Source: Curtobacterium sp. MCSS17_007
GTDB taxonomy: Bacteria; Actinomycetota; Actinomycetes; Actinomycetales; Microbacteriaceae
Assembly: GCF_003234175.2 (NCBI RefSeq)
Contig: NZ_CP126257.1
Span: 2,976,001-3,040,000 of the forward strand
DNA length: 64,000 nt
Direction: 5' to 3'
This document shows positions 46,099 to 54,999 of the stretch, piece after piece. The number at the start of each line of letters is the position of its first letter. Position 1 is the stretch's first letter. The notes beneath the pieces are model-generated. The model was not told the origin of the DNA. It did no database searches and saw nothing but the letters and a program-made list of their open reading frames with translations. The position numbers were made by a program, and so were the translations under genes.

Positions 46099-47085
46099 CC
46101 GCGCCCGCACCGCCAGGTCCGGGTGGTCCGCGAACACCCCGTCGACCCCGGTCCGCAGCACCGAGGTGAACCAGCGCTCCCAGTCGCCGTGCGCCGCCAC
46201 GTCGCCCCCGCGCCGCAGCGGCGCCGGCAGGAACCGGTTCTCCGGCCGGAGCGTCCACGTGTAGACGGCGAGGCCTGCGGCGTGCGCCCGCTCGACGATG
46301 ACGCTCCGGATCGGCCGCGGGTCGGCGACGGCGGCGCTGTCGACGCCCGCCATCAGGGTCTTCAGGTCGACGCTGATCCCGTGGAACTCGCCCGCGAACC
46401 CGGCCAAGGCGGCGTCCGTGCGCTCGGACGCCCACGACGGAGCCGCCGACCCGTGGGCGGCGACCTCGTCCGCGGCGCTGCCACGGGCCTCCTGGAGGTA
46501 CACGAGCCGACCACCGGTGCCCAGCGAGCCGAGCTGCCGGAGCACGGTCTTCTCGAACGACTCGATCGTCAGCCGGTCGTCGCCGCGCCACCCGGTGGCC
46601 CCGAGCGCGTCGTCGAGCAGCTCCGCCAACGGCAACCCGGCCTGCTCGAAGAAGTGCGCGTGCTTGACCTCGGCGACGAGCCCGACCGGGCGCGGGGCCG
46701 CGTCGAGGATGCCGAGCAGGTCCTCGAGCCGCAGCACCCCGTCCTCGCCGTCGTGCGCCGCGGAGGCTGGACGCAGCTGCGGCAGCCGCTCGCGCACCCG
46801 GAGCGTCCGCAGCTCGTCCCACGTGAAGTCCTCGGTGAACCAGCCCGTCACGCGCTGCCCGTCGACGGTCTTCGTCGTCCGCAGGTGCGCGAACTCGGGG
46901 TGGTCGGCGACGTCGGTCGTGCCGGACACCTCGTTCTCGTGGCGGAGCACGAGCACGCCGTCCTTCGTCGGCACCAGGTCGGGCTCGATGGCGTCCGCGC
47001 CGAGCTCGACGGCCAGTTCGTAGGCGCTCCGGGAGTGCTCCGGTCGGTGGCCGGAGGCACCTCTGTGGGCGATCACACGGGTCAT
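46081..47085 (-). CDS. glycerophosphodiester phosphodiesterase
   Basis: A 334-residue GDPD-fold protein without signal peptide. The N-terminal VIAHRGASGHRPEHS and IEPDLVPTKDGVLVLRHE contain the catalytic histidines and metal-binding acidic residues. The C-terminal VYTWTLRPENRF and DGVFADHPD complete the barrel. It should release glycerol-3-phosphate from deacylated phospholipids, feeding GlpD encoded 8 kb away. The ATG at 47085 is preceded by TACGGT and 7 nt (leaderless). The frame continuing to 47148 is not conserved. Confidence 0.93.
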   Translation of the reverse strand: MTRVIAHRGASGHRPEHSRSAYELAVELGADAIEPDLVPTKDGVLVLRHENEVSGTTDVADHPEFAHLRTTKTVDGQRVTGWFTEDFTWDELRTLRVRERLPQLRPASAAHDGEDGVLRLEDLLGILDAAPRPVGLVAEVKHAHFFEQAGLPLAELLDDALGATGWRGDDRLTIESFEKTVLRQLGSLGTGGRLVYLQEARGSAADEVAAHGSAAPSWASERTDAALAGFAGEFHGISVDLKTLMAGVDSAAVADPRPIRSVIVERAHAAGLAVYTWTLRPENRFLPAPLRRGGDVAAHGDWERWFTSVLRTGVDGVFADHPDLAVRARSLVGG

Positions 47086-47198
47086 GCGCCGAACCGTAGC
47101 CGCTCCGCCCTGCCGGCAGGTGTCCTCCCGGTGTGCCCGTGGACACATCCGTTCAGCCGACGGCCCTCGTTCCCAGGCCGCCCTCGGAGGGTCGCACC

Positions 47199-48287
47199 GT
47201 GACCGCCCGCCACCTGTCCACCGCCGTCGAGGCCCGCATCGACCGCGCGGCCCGCCGCCTGCTCGATGCCGGCCACCAGCCGCACCGTCCCGTCCGTCTC
47301 GCCGTCACCGAGTTCCTGGTGTTCGGGGCGAAGCAGGCATGGGCGTGCACGTTCGGGGCGCTGCTGCTCGCGACGATGGTCGTCGCGCACCTGACCCTGC
47401 CGGCGGAGAGCCGGAACGACGTGCTCACGCTCGCCGCCGCGGTGATCCAGGTCGCGATGCTCGTGTTCGGCCTCGAGACCGTGCGGGAGCTCCGGGTGGT
47501 CCTGGTCTTCCACGTGGTCGGCACCGCGATGGAGGTCTTCAAGACCCACGTCGGCTCGTGGGAGTACGGGAGTGACGGCTGGCTCGCGATCGCGGGCGTG
47601 CCGCTCTTCTCGGGGTTCATGTACGGCGCCGTCGGGTCCTACATGGTCCGGGTCGTCCGGCTCTTCGACCTGCACTTCGACCGGTGGCCGCGGCAGTGGC
47701 TCCTGGTCGTCGTCGCCGCCGGGATCTACGCCAACTTCTTCGCCCACCACGTCGTGTGGGATGCGCGGTACGTGCTGCTCGCGCTGGTCGTCGCACTGTT
47801 CGTGCGCACGACGATGCACGTGCGTGTGCACCGTGCGACCCTGCGGATGCCGGTCCTGCTCGCGATGCTGCTGGTCGCCCTGTTCATCTGGCTGGCGGAG
47901 AACGTCGCGACGTGGGCCGGGGCGTGGGCCTACCCGGACCAGACGGCCGCCTGGCAGCCGGTCGCGCCGACGAAGGTCGTCGCCTGGCTGCTCCTCATGG
48001 TGATCTCGGTTGCGCTGGTCGCATGGCTGTACCCGCAGGTGCGGTCCGCACCCGCCGGTCCCGTCCCCGTCCCCGTTGCCGTTCCCGGAGCGGGGGCCTC
48101 GCCGTCCGGCCGGGAGGCGCGCCCCACCGCCGCCGCGTCGGCCGCCGCCCGGTGGTCGGCTGGTTCACGACCACCTCGGGGCGCGCACGCAGACCGCCCC
48201 CATAGTGTTCAGCTGTCGGGCCCGCCAGGACCCGCTTCCGCTCGCCGCGAATCCTCAGCCTTCCGCGACGACGCGCCCCTAGGCTGA
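47199..48287 (+). CDS. DUF817 family membrane protein
   Basis: A 362-residue integral membrane protein with about eight helices. DUF817 hallmarks are FGAKQAWACTFGALLL, EVFKTHVGSWEYG and SGFMYGAVGSYM, then RFDLHFDRWP-like and FAHHVVWDARY. Function unknown. The GTG at 47199 has a GGAGGG site 7 nt upstream, better than the earlier in-frame GTG codons. The last 75 residues (from PVPVPVAVPGAG) are low-complexity and are encoded by intergenic-type sequence containing a GGGAGGCGCG half-repeat. The native protein may once have ended near VRSAPAG. Confidence 0.85.
   Translation: MTARHLSTAVEARIDRAARRLLDAGHQPHRPVRLAVTEFLVFGAKQAWACTFGALLLATMVVAHLTLPAESRNDVLTLAAAVIQVAMLVFGLETVRELRVVLVFHVVGTAMEVFKTHVGSWEYGSDGWLAIAGVPLFSGFMYGAVGSYMVRVVRLFDLHFDRWPRQWLLVVVAAGIYANFFAHHVVWDARYVLLALVVALFVRTTMHVRVHRATLRMPVLLAMLLVALFIWLAENVATWAGAWAYPDQTAAWQPVAPTKVVAWLLLMVISVALVAWLYPQVRSAPAGPVPVPVAVPGAGASPSGREARPTAAASAAARWSAGSRPPRGAHADRPHSVQLSGPPGPASARRESSAFRDDAPLG
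48278..48283 (+). promoter_or_regulatory. -10-like hexamer before the BAX-inhibitor homologue
   Basis: TAGGCT, 35 nt before the ATG at 48319, overlapping the last codons of DUF817. It would give a leadered transcript, and GGAAGAGGA near 48304-48312 is the ribosome-binding site. Confidence 0.45.
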
Positions 48288-48318
48288 GAGGACTCGAATC
48301 TCCAAGGAAGAGGACACC

Positions 48319-49188
48319 ATGGCCTTCAAGCCCGGTTTCGACCAGTCCCCCGCCTTCAACGACCAGGGCCGGAACGCCTGGGGCGCCGGCGCTGGTCAGC
48401 AGCAGGCGGGCTGGGGACGCACCCCACAGCAGGGGCAGTACCCGCAGCAGGGCGGCATGACGCCCGAGCAGCTGCAGTACATGTACGACCGCCCGACGGC
48501 GAGCCCGGTCGACACCGACCGCATGTCGTACGAGGACACCATCGTCAAGACGCTCCTGGCGTTCGGCGTGCTCCTCGTCGGTGCCGTCGCCGGCTGGAAC
48601 CTGCCGCCGATCGTCTGGATCGTCGGCGCGATCGTCGGCTTCGTGCTGGCGCTCGTGAACACGTTCAAGAAGAAGCCGTCGCCGGGCCTCGTCCTGGCGT
48701 ACGCGTTCTTCGAGGGCCTGTTCGTCGGTGGCATCTCGGCGCTGTACAACGGCATGTGGGACGGCATCGTCACCCAGGCGGTGTTCGGCACCCTCGGTGT
48801 CTTCGCCGTGACCCTGCTGCTCTTCACCTCGGGCAAGGTCCGTGCGACGCCGAAGGCGACGCGCTTCTTCCTCGTCGCGATGGTCGGCTACCTCGTCTTC
48901 TCGCTGGTGAACCTCGTGCTCATGTGGACCGGTGTGACCAACTCCGCGTTCGGCCTGCGGAGCTTCGAGATCTTCGGCATCCCGCTGGGCGTCATCATCG
49001 GCATCCTCGTGGTGCTCATGGCGGCGTACTCGCTGGTCCTCGACTTCGACCAGATCAAGACCGGCGTCCAGCGCGGTGCTCCCCGCATCTACGCGTGGAC
49101 CGCGGCCTTCGGTCTCATCGTCACCCTCGTGTGGCTCTACATCGAGATCCTGCGCATCCTCGCCCTGCTCGCCAGCAACCGCGAGTAG
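48319..49188 (+). CDS. Bax inhibitor-1/YccA family membrane protein
   Basis: A 289-residue protein with a hydrophilic, Gln/Gly-rich N-terminal tail of about 70 residues (repeats such as QQGQYPQQGG) and seven hydrophobic helices. FFEGLFVGGISALYNGMWDG is the family's most conserved segment, and the C-terminus contains DFDQIKTGVQRGAP with the acidic residues of the pH-sensing site known in BI-1 homologues. Related proteins are calcium-leak channels or protease modulators. The ATG is well supported by GGAAGAGGA. A strong terminator follows. Confidence 0.92.
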   Translation: MAFKPGFDQSPAFNDQGRNAWGAGAGQQQAGWGRTPQQGQYPQQGGMTPEQLQYMYDRPTASPVDTDRMSYEDTIVKTLLAFGVLLVGAVAGWNLPPIVWIVGAIVGFVLALVNTFKKKPSPGLVLAYAFFEGLFVGGISALYNGMWDGIVTQAVFGTLGVFAVTLLLFTSGKVRATPKATRFFLVAMVGYLVFSLVNLVLMWTGVTNSAFGLRSFEIFGIPLGVIIGILVVLMAAYSLVLDFDQIKTGVQRGAPRIYAWTAAFGLIVTLVWLYIEILRILALLASNRE

Positions 49189-49200
49189 CGCACACCCGAT

Positions 49201-49238
49201 CGACGAAGGGCCCCGGCACACGCCGGGGCCCTTCGTCG
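49201..49238 (+). terminator. strong terminator after the BI-1 homologue
   Basis: A perfect 17-bp stem, CGACGAAGGGCCCCGGC and its complement, with a 4-nt loop (ACAC), 12 bp after the stop. Confidence 0.9.
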
Positions 49239-49252
49239 TCCCCGCCGCTCTC

Positions 49253-49332
49253 GTCGCACGACGTGCCGCTCACCTCCGGCGCGGACGGCACGTCGTGCGA
49301 CCGGAACGCGCGCGGACGGCATGTCGTGCGAC
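49253..49332. repeat. three copies of CGGCACGTCGTGCGAC
   Basis: The unit occurs inverted at 49253-49268 and direct at 49286-49301 and 49317-49332 (one base changed). The two direct copies are part of a 31-bp period, GCGGACGGCAYGTCGTGCGA. The element sits between two terminators at a convergent gene boundary. Confidence 0.85.
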
Positions 49333-49368
49333 CGGGACGGCTGCCGGAGCCACCCGACCGCGGATGCG

Positions 49369-49405
49369 ACGAGGGCCCGGCACGCTGTGCGTACCGGGCC
49401 CTCGT
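49369..49405 (-). terminator. terminator of guaA
   Basis: ACGAGGGCCCGG (49369-49380) and its exact complement (49394-49405) enclose 13 nt, 15 bp beyond the guaA stop on the minus strand. Confidence 0.85.
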
Positions 49406-49420
49406 GGCGTGAGGGAGTGG

Positions 49421-51016
49421 CTACTCCCACTCGATCGTCCCCGGCGGCTTGCTCGTGACGTCGAGCACGACGCGGTTGACGTCGGGGACCTCGTTCGTGA
49501 TGCGGTTCGAGATCTTCGCCAGGGTGTCGTACGGCAGGCGCGTCCAGTCGGCGGTCATGGCGTCCTCGGAGGAGACCGGACGGAGCACGATGGGGTGGCC
49601 GTAGGTGCGGCCGTCGCCCTGGACGCCGACGGAGCGGACATCGGCGAGCAGGACGACCGGGCACTGCCAGATCTCCTCGTCGAGGCCGGCCGCAGTGAGC
49701 TCCTCGCGCGCGATCTTGTCCGCCGCGCGGAGCAGCTCGAGGCGGTCCTTCGTGACCTCCCCGACGATCCGGATCCCGAGGCCCGGGCCGGGGAACGGCT
49801 GGCGTCCGACGATGACCTCGGGCAGCCCGAGCTCACGACCGACGGCACGGACCTCGTCCTTGAACAGGGTGCGCAGCGGCTCGACGAGCTCGAACGTCAT
49901 GTCCTCGGGCAGACCGCCGACGTTGTGGTGCGACTTGATGTTCGCCGTGCCCGAGCCACCGCCGGACTCGACGACGTCCGGGTAGAGCGTGCCCTGCACG
50001 AGGAACTTGACCTCGCCGGAGTCGTCGTCCGACGCCGCTGCGTCCGCACGGGCCTCGAGCACCAGGGCCTCAGCCGCCGCCTCGAACGTGCGGATGAACT
50101 CGCGCCCGATGATCTTGCGCTTCTGCTCCGGATCACTGACGCCGGCGAGGGCGTCGAGGAACTGCTGCTCCGCGTCGACCGTGACCAGGCGGACACCGGT
50201 GGAGGCGACGTAGTCCTCTTCCACCTGCTTGCGCTCGTCGGCGCGCAGGAGCCCGTGGTCGACGAAGACGCAGGTGAGCTGGTCGCCGACGGCCTTGTGC
50301 ACGAGGGCCGCGGCGACGGCGGAGTCGACACCGCCCGACAGGCCGGCGATGACCCGTGCGGACCCGACCTGCTCCTTGATGCGGGCGACCTGCTCCTCGA
50401 TCACGTTCGCGGAGTTCCAGTCACCGGGCAGGTCCGCGGCACGGTGCAGGAAGTTCTCGAGCACGGCCTGGCCGTGCACGGAGTGCTTGACCTCGGGGTG
50501 CCACTGCACGCCGTAGAGCTTGCGCTCGTCGGACGCGAAGGCGGCGACCGGGGTCGAGGCGCTCGACGCGAGGACCTCGAAGCCCTCCGGCGCCTTCGCC
50601 ACGGAGTCGCCGTGCGACATCCAGGTGACCTGGGACTCGGGCTGGTCGCCGAGCAGCACGCTGCCCGTACCGGAGACGGTCACGTCGGTGGCGCCGTACT
50701 CGCGGAGCCCCGTGTGCGCGACCTCGCCGCCGAGCGACTTGGCCATGGCCTGGAAGCCGTAGCAGATGCCGAGCACGGGGACACCGAGGTCGAGGATCTC
50801 GCCGTCGAGGGACGGGGCGCCGTCCTCGTACACGGACGAGGGGCCGCCGGAGAGCACGATGGCCGCCGGGTCCTTCTCGCGGATCTCGTCCGCCGTGATC
50901 GAGTGCGGGACGATCTCGCTGTAGACGTTCGCCTCACGCACGCGCCGTGCGATCAGCTGGGCGTACTGGGCGCCGAAGTCGACGACGAGGACGGGACGCT
51001 GTTCGGTCTCGCTCAC
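49421..51016 (-). CDS. guaA: GMP synthase (glutamine-hydrolysing)
   Basis: A 531-residue enzyme aminating XMP to GMP. The amidotransferase domain has the nucleophile Cys85 in VLGICYGFQ and the partner residues His173 and Glu175 in GVQWHPEV. The synthetase domain has the pyrophosphate loop SGGVDS at 227-232, and the C-terminus ends with the dimerisation segment [17 protein letters not shown]. The GTG start overlaps the DUF3817 stop by 4 bp. It acts after guaB, whose start lies at the right end of the window. Confidence 0.97.
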   Translation of the reverse strand: MSETEQRPVLVVDFGAQYAQLIARRVREANVYSEIVPHSITADEIREKDPAAIVLSGGPSSVYEDGAPSLDGEILDLGVPVLGICYGFQAMAKSLGGEVAHTGLREYGATDVTVSGTGSVLLGDQPESQVTWMSHGDSVAKAPEGFEVLASSASTPVAAFASDERKLYGVQWHPEVKHSVHGQAVLENFLHRAADLPGDWNSANVIEEQVARIKEQVGSARVIAGLSGGVDSAVAAALVHKAVGDQLTCVFVDHGLLRADERKQVEEDYVASTGVRLVTVDAEQQFLDALAGVSDPEQKRKIIGREFIRTFEAAAEALVLEARADAAASDDDSGEVKFLVQGTLYPDVVESGGGSGTANIKSHHNVGGLPEDMTFELVEPLRTLFKDEVRAVGRELGLPEVIVGRQPFPGPGLGIRIVGEVTKDRLELLRAADKIAREELTAAGLDEEIWQCPVVLLADVRSVGVQGDGRTYGHPIVLRPVSSEDAMTADWTRLPYDTLAKISNRITNEVPDVNRVVLDVTSKPPGTIEWE

Positions 51017-51459
51017 CGAGCGGCCTCCTTCTCACGCTGCTGGGCAGCGGTCAGCTCGTGGTAGGTGTCCATGGCCTTCTTCTGCATGCGGTGCTCCACC
51101 ACGAAGGACATGAACGGGATGATGCCGCCGAGGGCGATGAGCAGGAAGCGGGTCGGCCTCCAGCGCATGATGCTCCACAGACGGAAGTCGGTGAAGAGGT
51201 AGAGCACGTAGAGCCAGCCGTGCGCGATGAGGATCGCGATCGACAGGTTGAACGTGCCCGGGGCTTCGCCGGCCGTGCCGTTCGGCACGAAGAACGGGCC
51301 GTTGCCGAGCTGCATCTCGAGCTGCAACGGTGTGTACTTGATGATGACCTCGATCACCAGGGCCAGCAGCAGCACACCGGTGATGTACGCCGAGACCCGG
51401 TACCACTTGACGGCTCCCGGGATCTTGGGGATGTCACGGGTGCGGACGGTCAAGGCCAT
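51013..51459 (-). CDS. DUF3817 membrane protein
   Basis: A 148-residue protein with three hydrophobic helices; DUF3817 is the family of the cyanobacterial/actinobacterial protein often found before guaA. Conserved parts are [20 protein letters not shown], the central [18 protein letters not shown] and [11 protein letters not shown]. The role is unknown. The ATG at 51459 is 7 nt after TAGGAT, and the TAG of the upstream SURF1 gene forms the first three bases of that hexamer. It overlaps guaA, so the two are translated from one mRNA. Confidence 0.88.
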   Translation of the reverse strand: MALTVRTRDIPKIPGAVKWYRVSAYITGVLLLALVIEVIIKYTPLQLEMQLGNGPFFVPNGTAGEAPGTFNLSIAILIAHGWLYVLYLFTDFRLWSIMRWRPTRFLLIALGGIIPFMSFVVEHRMQKKAMDTYHELTAAQQREKEAAR

Positions 51460-51469
51460 GCGGTCCATC

Positions 51470-52249
51470 CTACCGTCGGTCCGCGAGGGCCCCGTCGACG
51501 CTGAGCGCGGCCTCACGCCGCTCCTCTTCCTCGCGCTCCCAGGCGTCCTTCACGAACCGGTACCAGAGGAACACGGCGAACCCGGCGAAGACGACCCACT
51601 CGATCGCGTAGAACAGGTTGAGCCAGTCGAACTGGACCTCGCGCGTCGGAGCACGGTCGGCGATGGTGCCGAGGTCGGCCGCCTTCGCGGTGGTGCCGTC
51701 GGCGACGACGTACCCGATGTACATCCGGTCGTCGAAGGCCTGCCACGTGTTCACCAGCCGAGCCGGGGCGACCGCGGAGAACTCGCCCCTGGTGTAGGCG
51801 TCCTGGTCCGGCGACTCGGCCGGGTAGTACCGGCCCTCGACGGTCACCTCGTCGCCGTCGGCCAGGCGCTCCCCGCCCGCCTCGGCGTCCCGTCGCTGGT
51901 CGGACCAGCCGATCACGACCGGGAGGCTCGCACCGGTGTCCGTGTCGACCAGGTGGCCGACCGCCTGGTAGGTCCCGCCACCCGACCGACCGGTCAGCAG
52001 CGTGGTGTCCCCGGCGACGAACGTGCCGGTGACGGTGACCTTCTGCCCGGCGATGGTCTCGGACGCCGCACGCCCCGGTTCGGTGACGTCGTCGAGCGCC
52101 CTGCGGGTCTCCGTCGTCGCCGGCAGCGGCTTGCCGTTCGCGATGCTGCGCTCGAGCTGCCACTTCCCCAGCCCGGCGAACACCCCCGCGAGCACGAGCG
52201 CCAGCAGGAGCAGCGCGATCCACCTCGGTCGTCGGGCTACGGCCCACAT
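51470..52249 (-). CDS. SURF1 family cytochrome oxidase assembly protein
   Basis: A 259-residue membrane protein with one helix at each end (WIALLLLALVLAGVFAGLGKWQLERS; NLFYAIEWVVFAGFAVFLWYRF) and a large external domain between, the SURF1 layout. The N-terminal GKWQLER and the QVFDWLNLFYAIEW-like ending are family hallmarks. SURF1 proteins help insert heme a into cytochrome aa3 oxidase. The gene starts 5 bp after the KhtU-like gene and is probably co-transcribed. Confidence 0.92.
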   Translation of the reverse strand: MWAVARRPRWIALLLLALVLAGVFAGLGKWQLERSIANGKPLPATTETRRALDDVTEPGRAASETIAGQKVTVTGTFVAGDTTLLTGRSGGGTYQAVGHLVDTDTGASLPVVIGWSDQRRDAEAGGERLADGDEVTVEGRYYPAESPDQDAYTRGEFSAVAPARLVNTWQAFDDRMYIGYVVADGTTAKAADLGTIADRAPTREVQFDWLNLFYAIEWVVFAGFAVFLWYRFVKDAWEREEEERREAALSVDGALADRR

Positions 52250-52254
52250 CTGTA

Positions 52255-53760
52255 TCAGTACTCCGGATCGCGCTGGCGGGCCGGGCGCTTCGGGCGCTCG
52301 GCGGGGATCTCGATCGACGACGTCACGGGTTCGCTCGTCGTCGGCTCGGACGATCCATTGTCGCGCTCTTCCCTGCCCGCAGCCTCCACGAGGGCGAACT
52401 CCTCCGCGAACTGCCGGTCGCGCTCGGCACGGCGGGCGGCTGCGGCCGCGTCCTGGTCGGCGACGGCGGCCTCGGCGGCGGTGTCGATCGCCTCGTCGAG
52501 CGCGGGACCCGCCGGGACGGCGCCACCGGCACCGCCCTGACCAGTACCGCCACGACCCAGCCGCGCGCGCAGGCGCTGGCGCAGCCGCGCCACGCGGGCG
52601 GGGCGCACCACGAGGCGGCCGATGCGGTCCGAGTTCACGGCGAGCAGCGGCCCCAGGACGGCCATGACGAGGACGTAGAGGCCCGCGAAGGCGGTGATCC
52701 GTGCCTCCAGACCGGCGGCCGCCGACAGCGTCGCGAGGATGAGCGCGAACTCGCCGCGGTTCACCAGGATCACCGCGGTGTTGATGCCCTGCTGGACGTT
52801 GAAGCCGTTCATCCGCGCGACGAGCTGCCCGGCGACGGCGTTCAGCACGATCGTCATGCCGATCGCGCCGAGCACCGGCCAGAGCACCTCGCCGAAGGTC
52901 GACAGGTCGAGACCGAGGCCGAAGTTGACGAAGAAGAACGCCGCGAAGACGTCGCGCATCGGGAGCGCGAGCTGCTCGATGCGGTCCCGGTAGCGGGTCG
53001 CGCCGCAGAGCAGACCGATGACGAACGCGCCGATGGCGTCGGTCACGCCGAGCAGGTCACCGATGCCGCCGAACATCACCGCGAGTCCGAAGAACAGCAC
53101 GGTGAACAGCTCGTCGTCACGGGTGGCGAAGATCTTCGACACCCACTTGCCGGCGAACCGGGCGAGGGTGAACATCACGACGAGGAACCCGAACGCGAGC
53201 GCGAGCTTGCCGACCACGGCCCACAGGTTCGTGTCGCCGGAGAGCACGACGGAGACGATCGCGAGGTAGATGGCGATGAAGACGTCCTCGATGACGGTGA
53301 CGCCGAGGATCATCGGGGTCTCGTCGTTCGCCAGGCGTCGCAGCTCGATGAGCAGCTTCGTGACGATCGCGCTCGACGACGTGGCCGTCATGCCCGCGAT
53401 GATCAGGGCTTCCCGTGTGCCCCACCCGAGCGAGAACCCGAAGGCGAAGCCGACGCCCATGTTGATGGCGACGTAGGTGCCGCCGGAGACCAGGAGCTTG
53501 CCGGCGTTGCCGTAGAACTCCTCCTGGTCGAACTCCAACCCGAGGTTGAAGAGCAGGAGGATGAGTCCGAACGTCGCGATGAGCTCGATCGTGTGGGACT
53601 CGACGTTGAGGCCGATCCACGGGGTGTGCGGGCTCGCGATGAGCCCGACCACCATGTAGATCGGGATGGCGGGCAGGCCGATGGTCTTGCCCAGGCGCCC
53701 GAGCACGTAGGCGATGACGAAGAGCACACCGATGGTGAGCAGCTCGCCGCCGAGGTGCAC
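52255..53760 (-). CDS. khtU: K+/H+ antiporter of the CPA2 family (KhtU-like)
   Basis: A 501-residue protein with about 12 membrane helices (first: LLTIGVLFVIAYVLGRLGK). The Na+/H+ exchanger fold includes FNLGLEFDQEEF and GVTDAIGAFVIGLLCGA. The C-terminal 120 residues are charged and cytoplasmic (DQDAAAAARRAERDRQFAEE). Unlike KefB/C it has no TrkA-N domain; the regulatory TrkA-C protein is encoded separately 3 bp upstream. The GTG at 53760 is the start. In Bacillus, KhtTU exports K+ at high pH or osmotic change; this assignment is by layout. Confidence 0.85.
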   Translation of the reverse strand: MHLGGELLTIGVLFVIAYVLGRLGKTIGLPAIPIYMVVGLIASPHTPWIGLNVESHTIELIATFGLILLLFNLGLEFDQEEFYGNAGKLLVSGGTYVAINMGVGFAFGFSLGWGTREALIIAGMTATSSSAIVTKLLIELRRLANDETPMILGVTVIEDVFIAIYLAIVSVVLSGDTNLWAVVGKLALAFGFLVVMFTLARFAGKWVSKIFATRDDELFTVLFFGLAVMFGGIGDLLGVTDAIGAFVIGLLCGATRYRDRIEQLALPMRDVFAAFFFVNFGLGLDLSTFGEVLWPVLGAIGMTIVLNAVAGQLVARMNGFNVQQGINTAVILVNRGEFALILATLSAAAGLEARITAFAGLYVLVMAVLGPLLAVNSDRIGRLVVRPARVARLRQRLRARLGRGGTGQGGAGGAVPAGPALDEAIDTAAEAAVADQDAAAAARRAERDRQFAEEFALVEAAGREERDNGSSEPTTSEPVTSSIEIPAERPKRPARQRDPEY

Positions 53761-53763
53761 GGG

Positions 53764-54294
53764 TCAGCTCCCGGGCGGCGCCTCGGCGGCAGCCGCCGCC
53801 AGCTGTCCGCTGCGGTAGAAGGAGAACGCCTTGGCGACCTTCTCGGGAGCGCCGGCGACGACGATGGTGTCGCCGGGGAACACGACGAAGTCCGGCGAGG
53901 GAGCGGGGTTGGCGCTGTCGCCGCGGACGACCGCGACGACGGTCAGGCCGATGAAGCCCGAGTCGTGCAGGTCGCCGAGGGGCTTGCCGGCGATGGCGTC
54001 CTCGTAGTCGACGCTGAACCAGTCGATCGACAGGCCGGGGATCTCGTCGAGCTTGTCGAGGCCCTCGGTGATCCGGGTGCCGCCGAGCAGTTCGGCGAGG
54101 GTGTGCGCCTCGTCCTCGCTCAGGCGGAGCGAGACCTTCTCGGACTTGTCCGCGCCGTCGGAGACGTCCGCGAACGAGATGAGGTCGGAGTGTCCCGACC
54201 GGTGCGTGATGACACCGCACTTGCCACCGTCGTCGGTGTAGAAGCTGTGCAGCACGCCGACTCCGGGGAGTTTGACGCGATGGACGTCGACCAT
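53764..54294 (-). CDS. khtT: TrkA-C domain regulator (KhtT-like)
   Basis: A 176-residue soluble protein. The N-terminal part (VDVHRVKLPGVGVLHSFYTD) and C-terminal TrkA-C domain (IDWFSVDYEDAIAGKPLGDL; VFPGDTIVVAGAPEKVAKAF) match KhtT, which binds c-di-AMP and gates KhtU. The ATG at 54294 follows GGGAG. The frame continuing to 54381 runs into the promoter of a divergent gene. It is the first gene of khtTU-SURF1. Confidence 0.85.
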   Translation of the reverse strand: MVDVHRVKLPGVGVLHSFYTDDGGKCGVITHRSGHSDLISFADVSDGADKSEKVSLRLSEDEAHTLAELLGGTRITEGLDKLDEIPGLSIDWFSVDYEDAIAGKPLGDLHDSGFIGLTVVAVVRGDSANPAPSPDFVVFPGDTIVVAGAPEKVAKAFSFYRSGQLAAAAAEAPPGS

Positions 54295-54368
54295 GATGGC
54301 TCCCTTGGTGAGTACCCCGATGATAACCACCGGGTCGCCCCGACCATTCCGCACGCTACGGTCGTGCC

Positions 54369-54887
54369 ATGGGGAGCACACGGGGGGCCGTCCGCATCGT
54401 CGTCGCCGTCGTCGGGGTGGTGGTGGTCGCGGCGTACGCGGCGTTGATCGCCGTCAACGCCCTCGTGCTCGACCCGCTCGCGGCCGTACCCGGGGCGACC
54501 CTGCCGCAGATCCACGCCCGCGTCGACGCTGCGGGGACGTCCGTCGCCGGCGACGTCCGCGGCGTCGTCGTGGTGGCGGCCGTCGGCGTGGTGCTGGCAC
54601 TCGCCGCGTCGATCGTCGGGCTCGCGGCACGGCTGCCCGCGACGGTGGTCGCGGTGATGCACCTCGGCGTCCTCGCCGCGGGCGCGCTCGCGACGTTCCA
54701 GTCGGGCTTCTGGCTCGGCACGGACGTCGCCGACACGTTCCCGACGCACGGCGGCGCGCACACGATCTGGTCCGGCGTGCTGTACATGACCAGCCTGGCC
54801 GCCCTCGTCGCGATCCCGGTGGTCCTGTTCGTCGCGACGGTCCGGACCCGCAACACGCAACGTCGGCGGCGGCTCGCAGCGGAGTAG
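54369..54887 (+). CDS. hypothetical membrane protein, four helices
   Basis: A 172-residue protein with four hydrophobic helices, the first starting RIVVAVVGVVVVAAYAALIA. An external loop after helix 1 has PQIHARVDAAG, and another contains DTFPTHGGAHTIW. It has a short basic C-terminus (RTRNTQRRRRLAAE). No family recognised. The ATG lies 6 nt after TACGGT (leaderless). Its final codons are part of a 15-bp inverted repeat that continues past the stop. Confidence 0.72.
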   Translation: MGSTRGAVRIVVAVVGVVVVAAYAALIAVNALVLDPLAAVPGATLPQIHARVDAAGTSVAGDVRGVVVVAAVGVVLALAASIVGLAARLPATVVAVMHLGVLAAGALATFQSGFWLGTDVADTFPTHGGAHTIWSGVLYMTSLAALVAIPVVLFVATVRTRNTQRRRRLAAE

Positions 54888-54913
54888 CGCTGGGCGCACC
54901 GCCGACGTTGCGT
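54855..54913. terminator. 15-bp inverted repeat spanning a stop codon
   Basis: ACGCAACGTCGGCGG at 54855-54869 (coding) and its exact complement at 54899-54913 enclose 29 nt that include the TAG of the membrane protein gene. Confidence 0.6.
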
Positions 54914-54936
54914 TCCGCGGGAGACGTGGGGACAGG

Positions 54937-54980
54937 CGGACGGGAGGCGCGTGGCGGGGTCGCCACGCCCCTCCCGTCCG
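54937..54980. terminator. 20-bp hairpin of the GGGAGGCGCG family after glpD
   Basis: CGGACGGGAGGCGCGTGGCG at 54937-54956 pairs with 54961-54980 with one mismatch around a 4-nt loop (GGGT). It lies between convergent genes, 20 bp beyond the glpD stop. Confidence 0.8.
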
Positions 54981-54999
54981 GTGGGCCGTCCGGTGGGAC

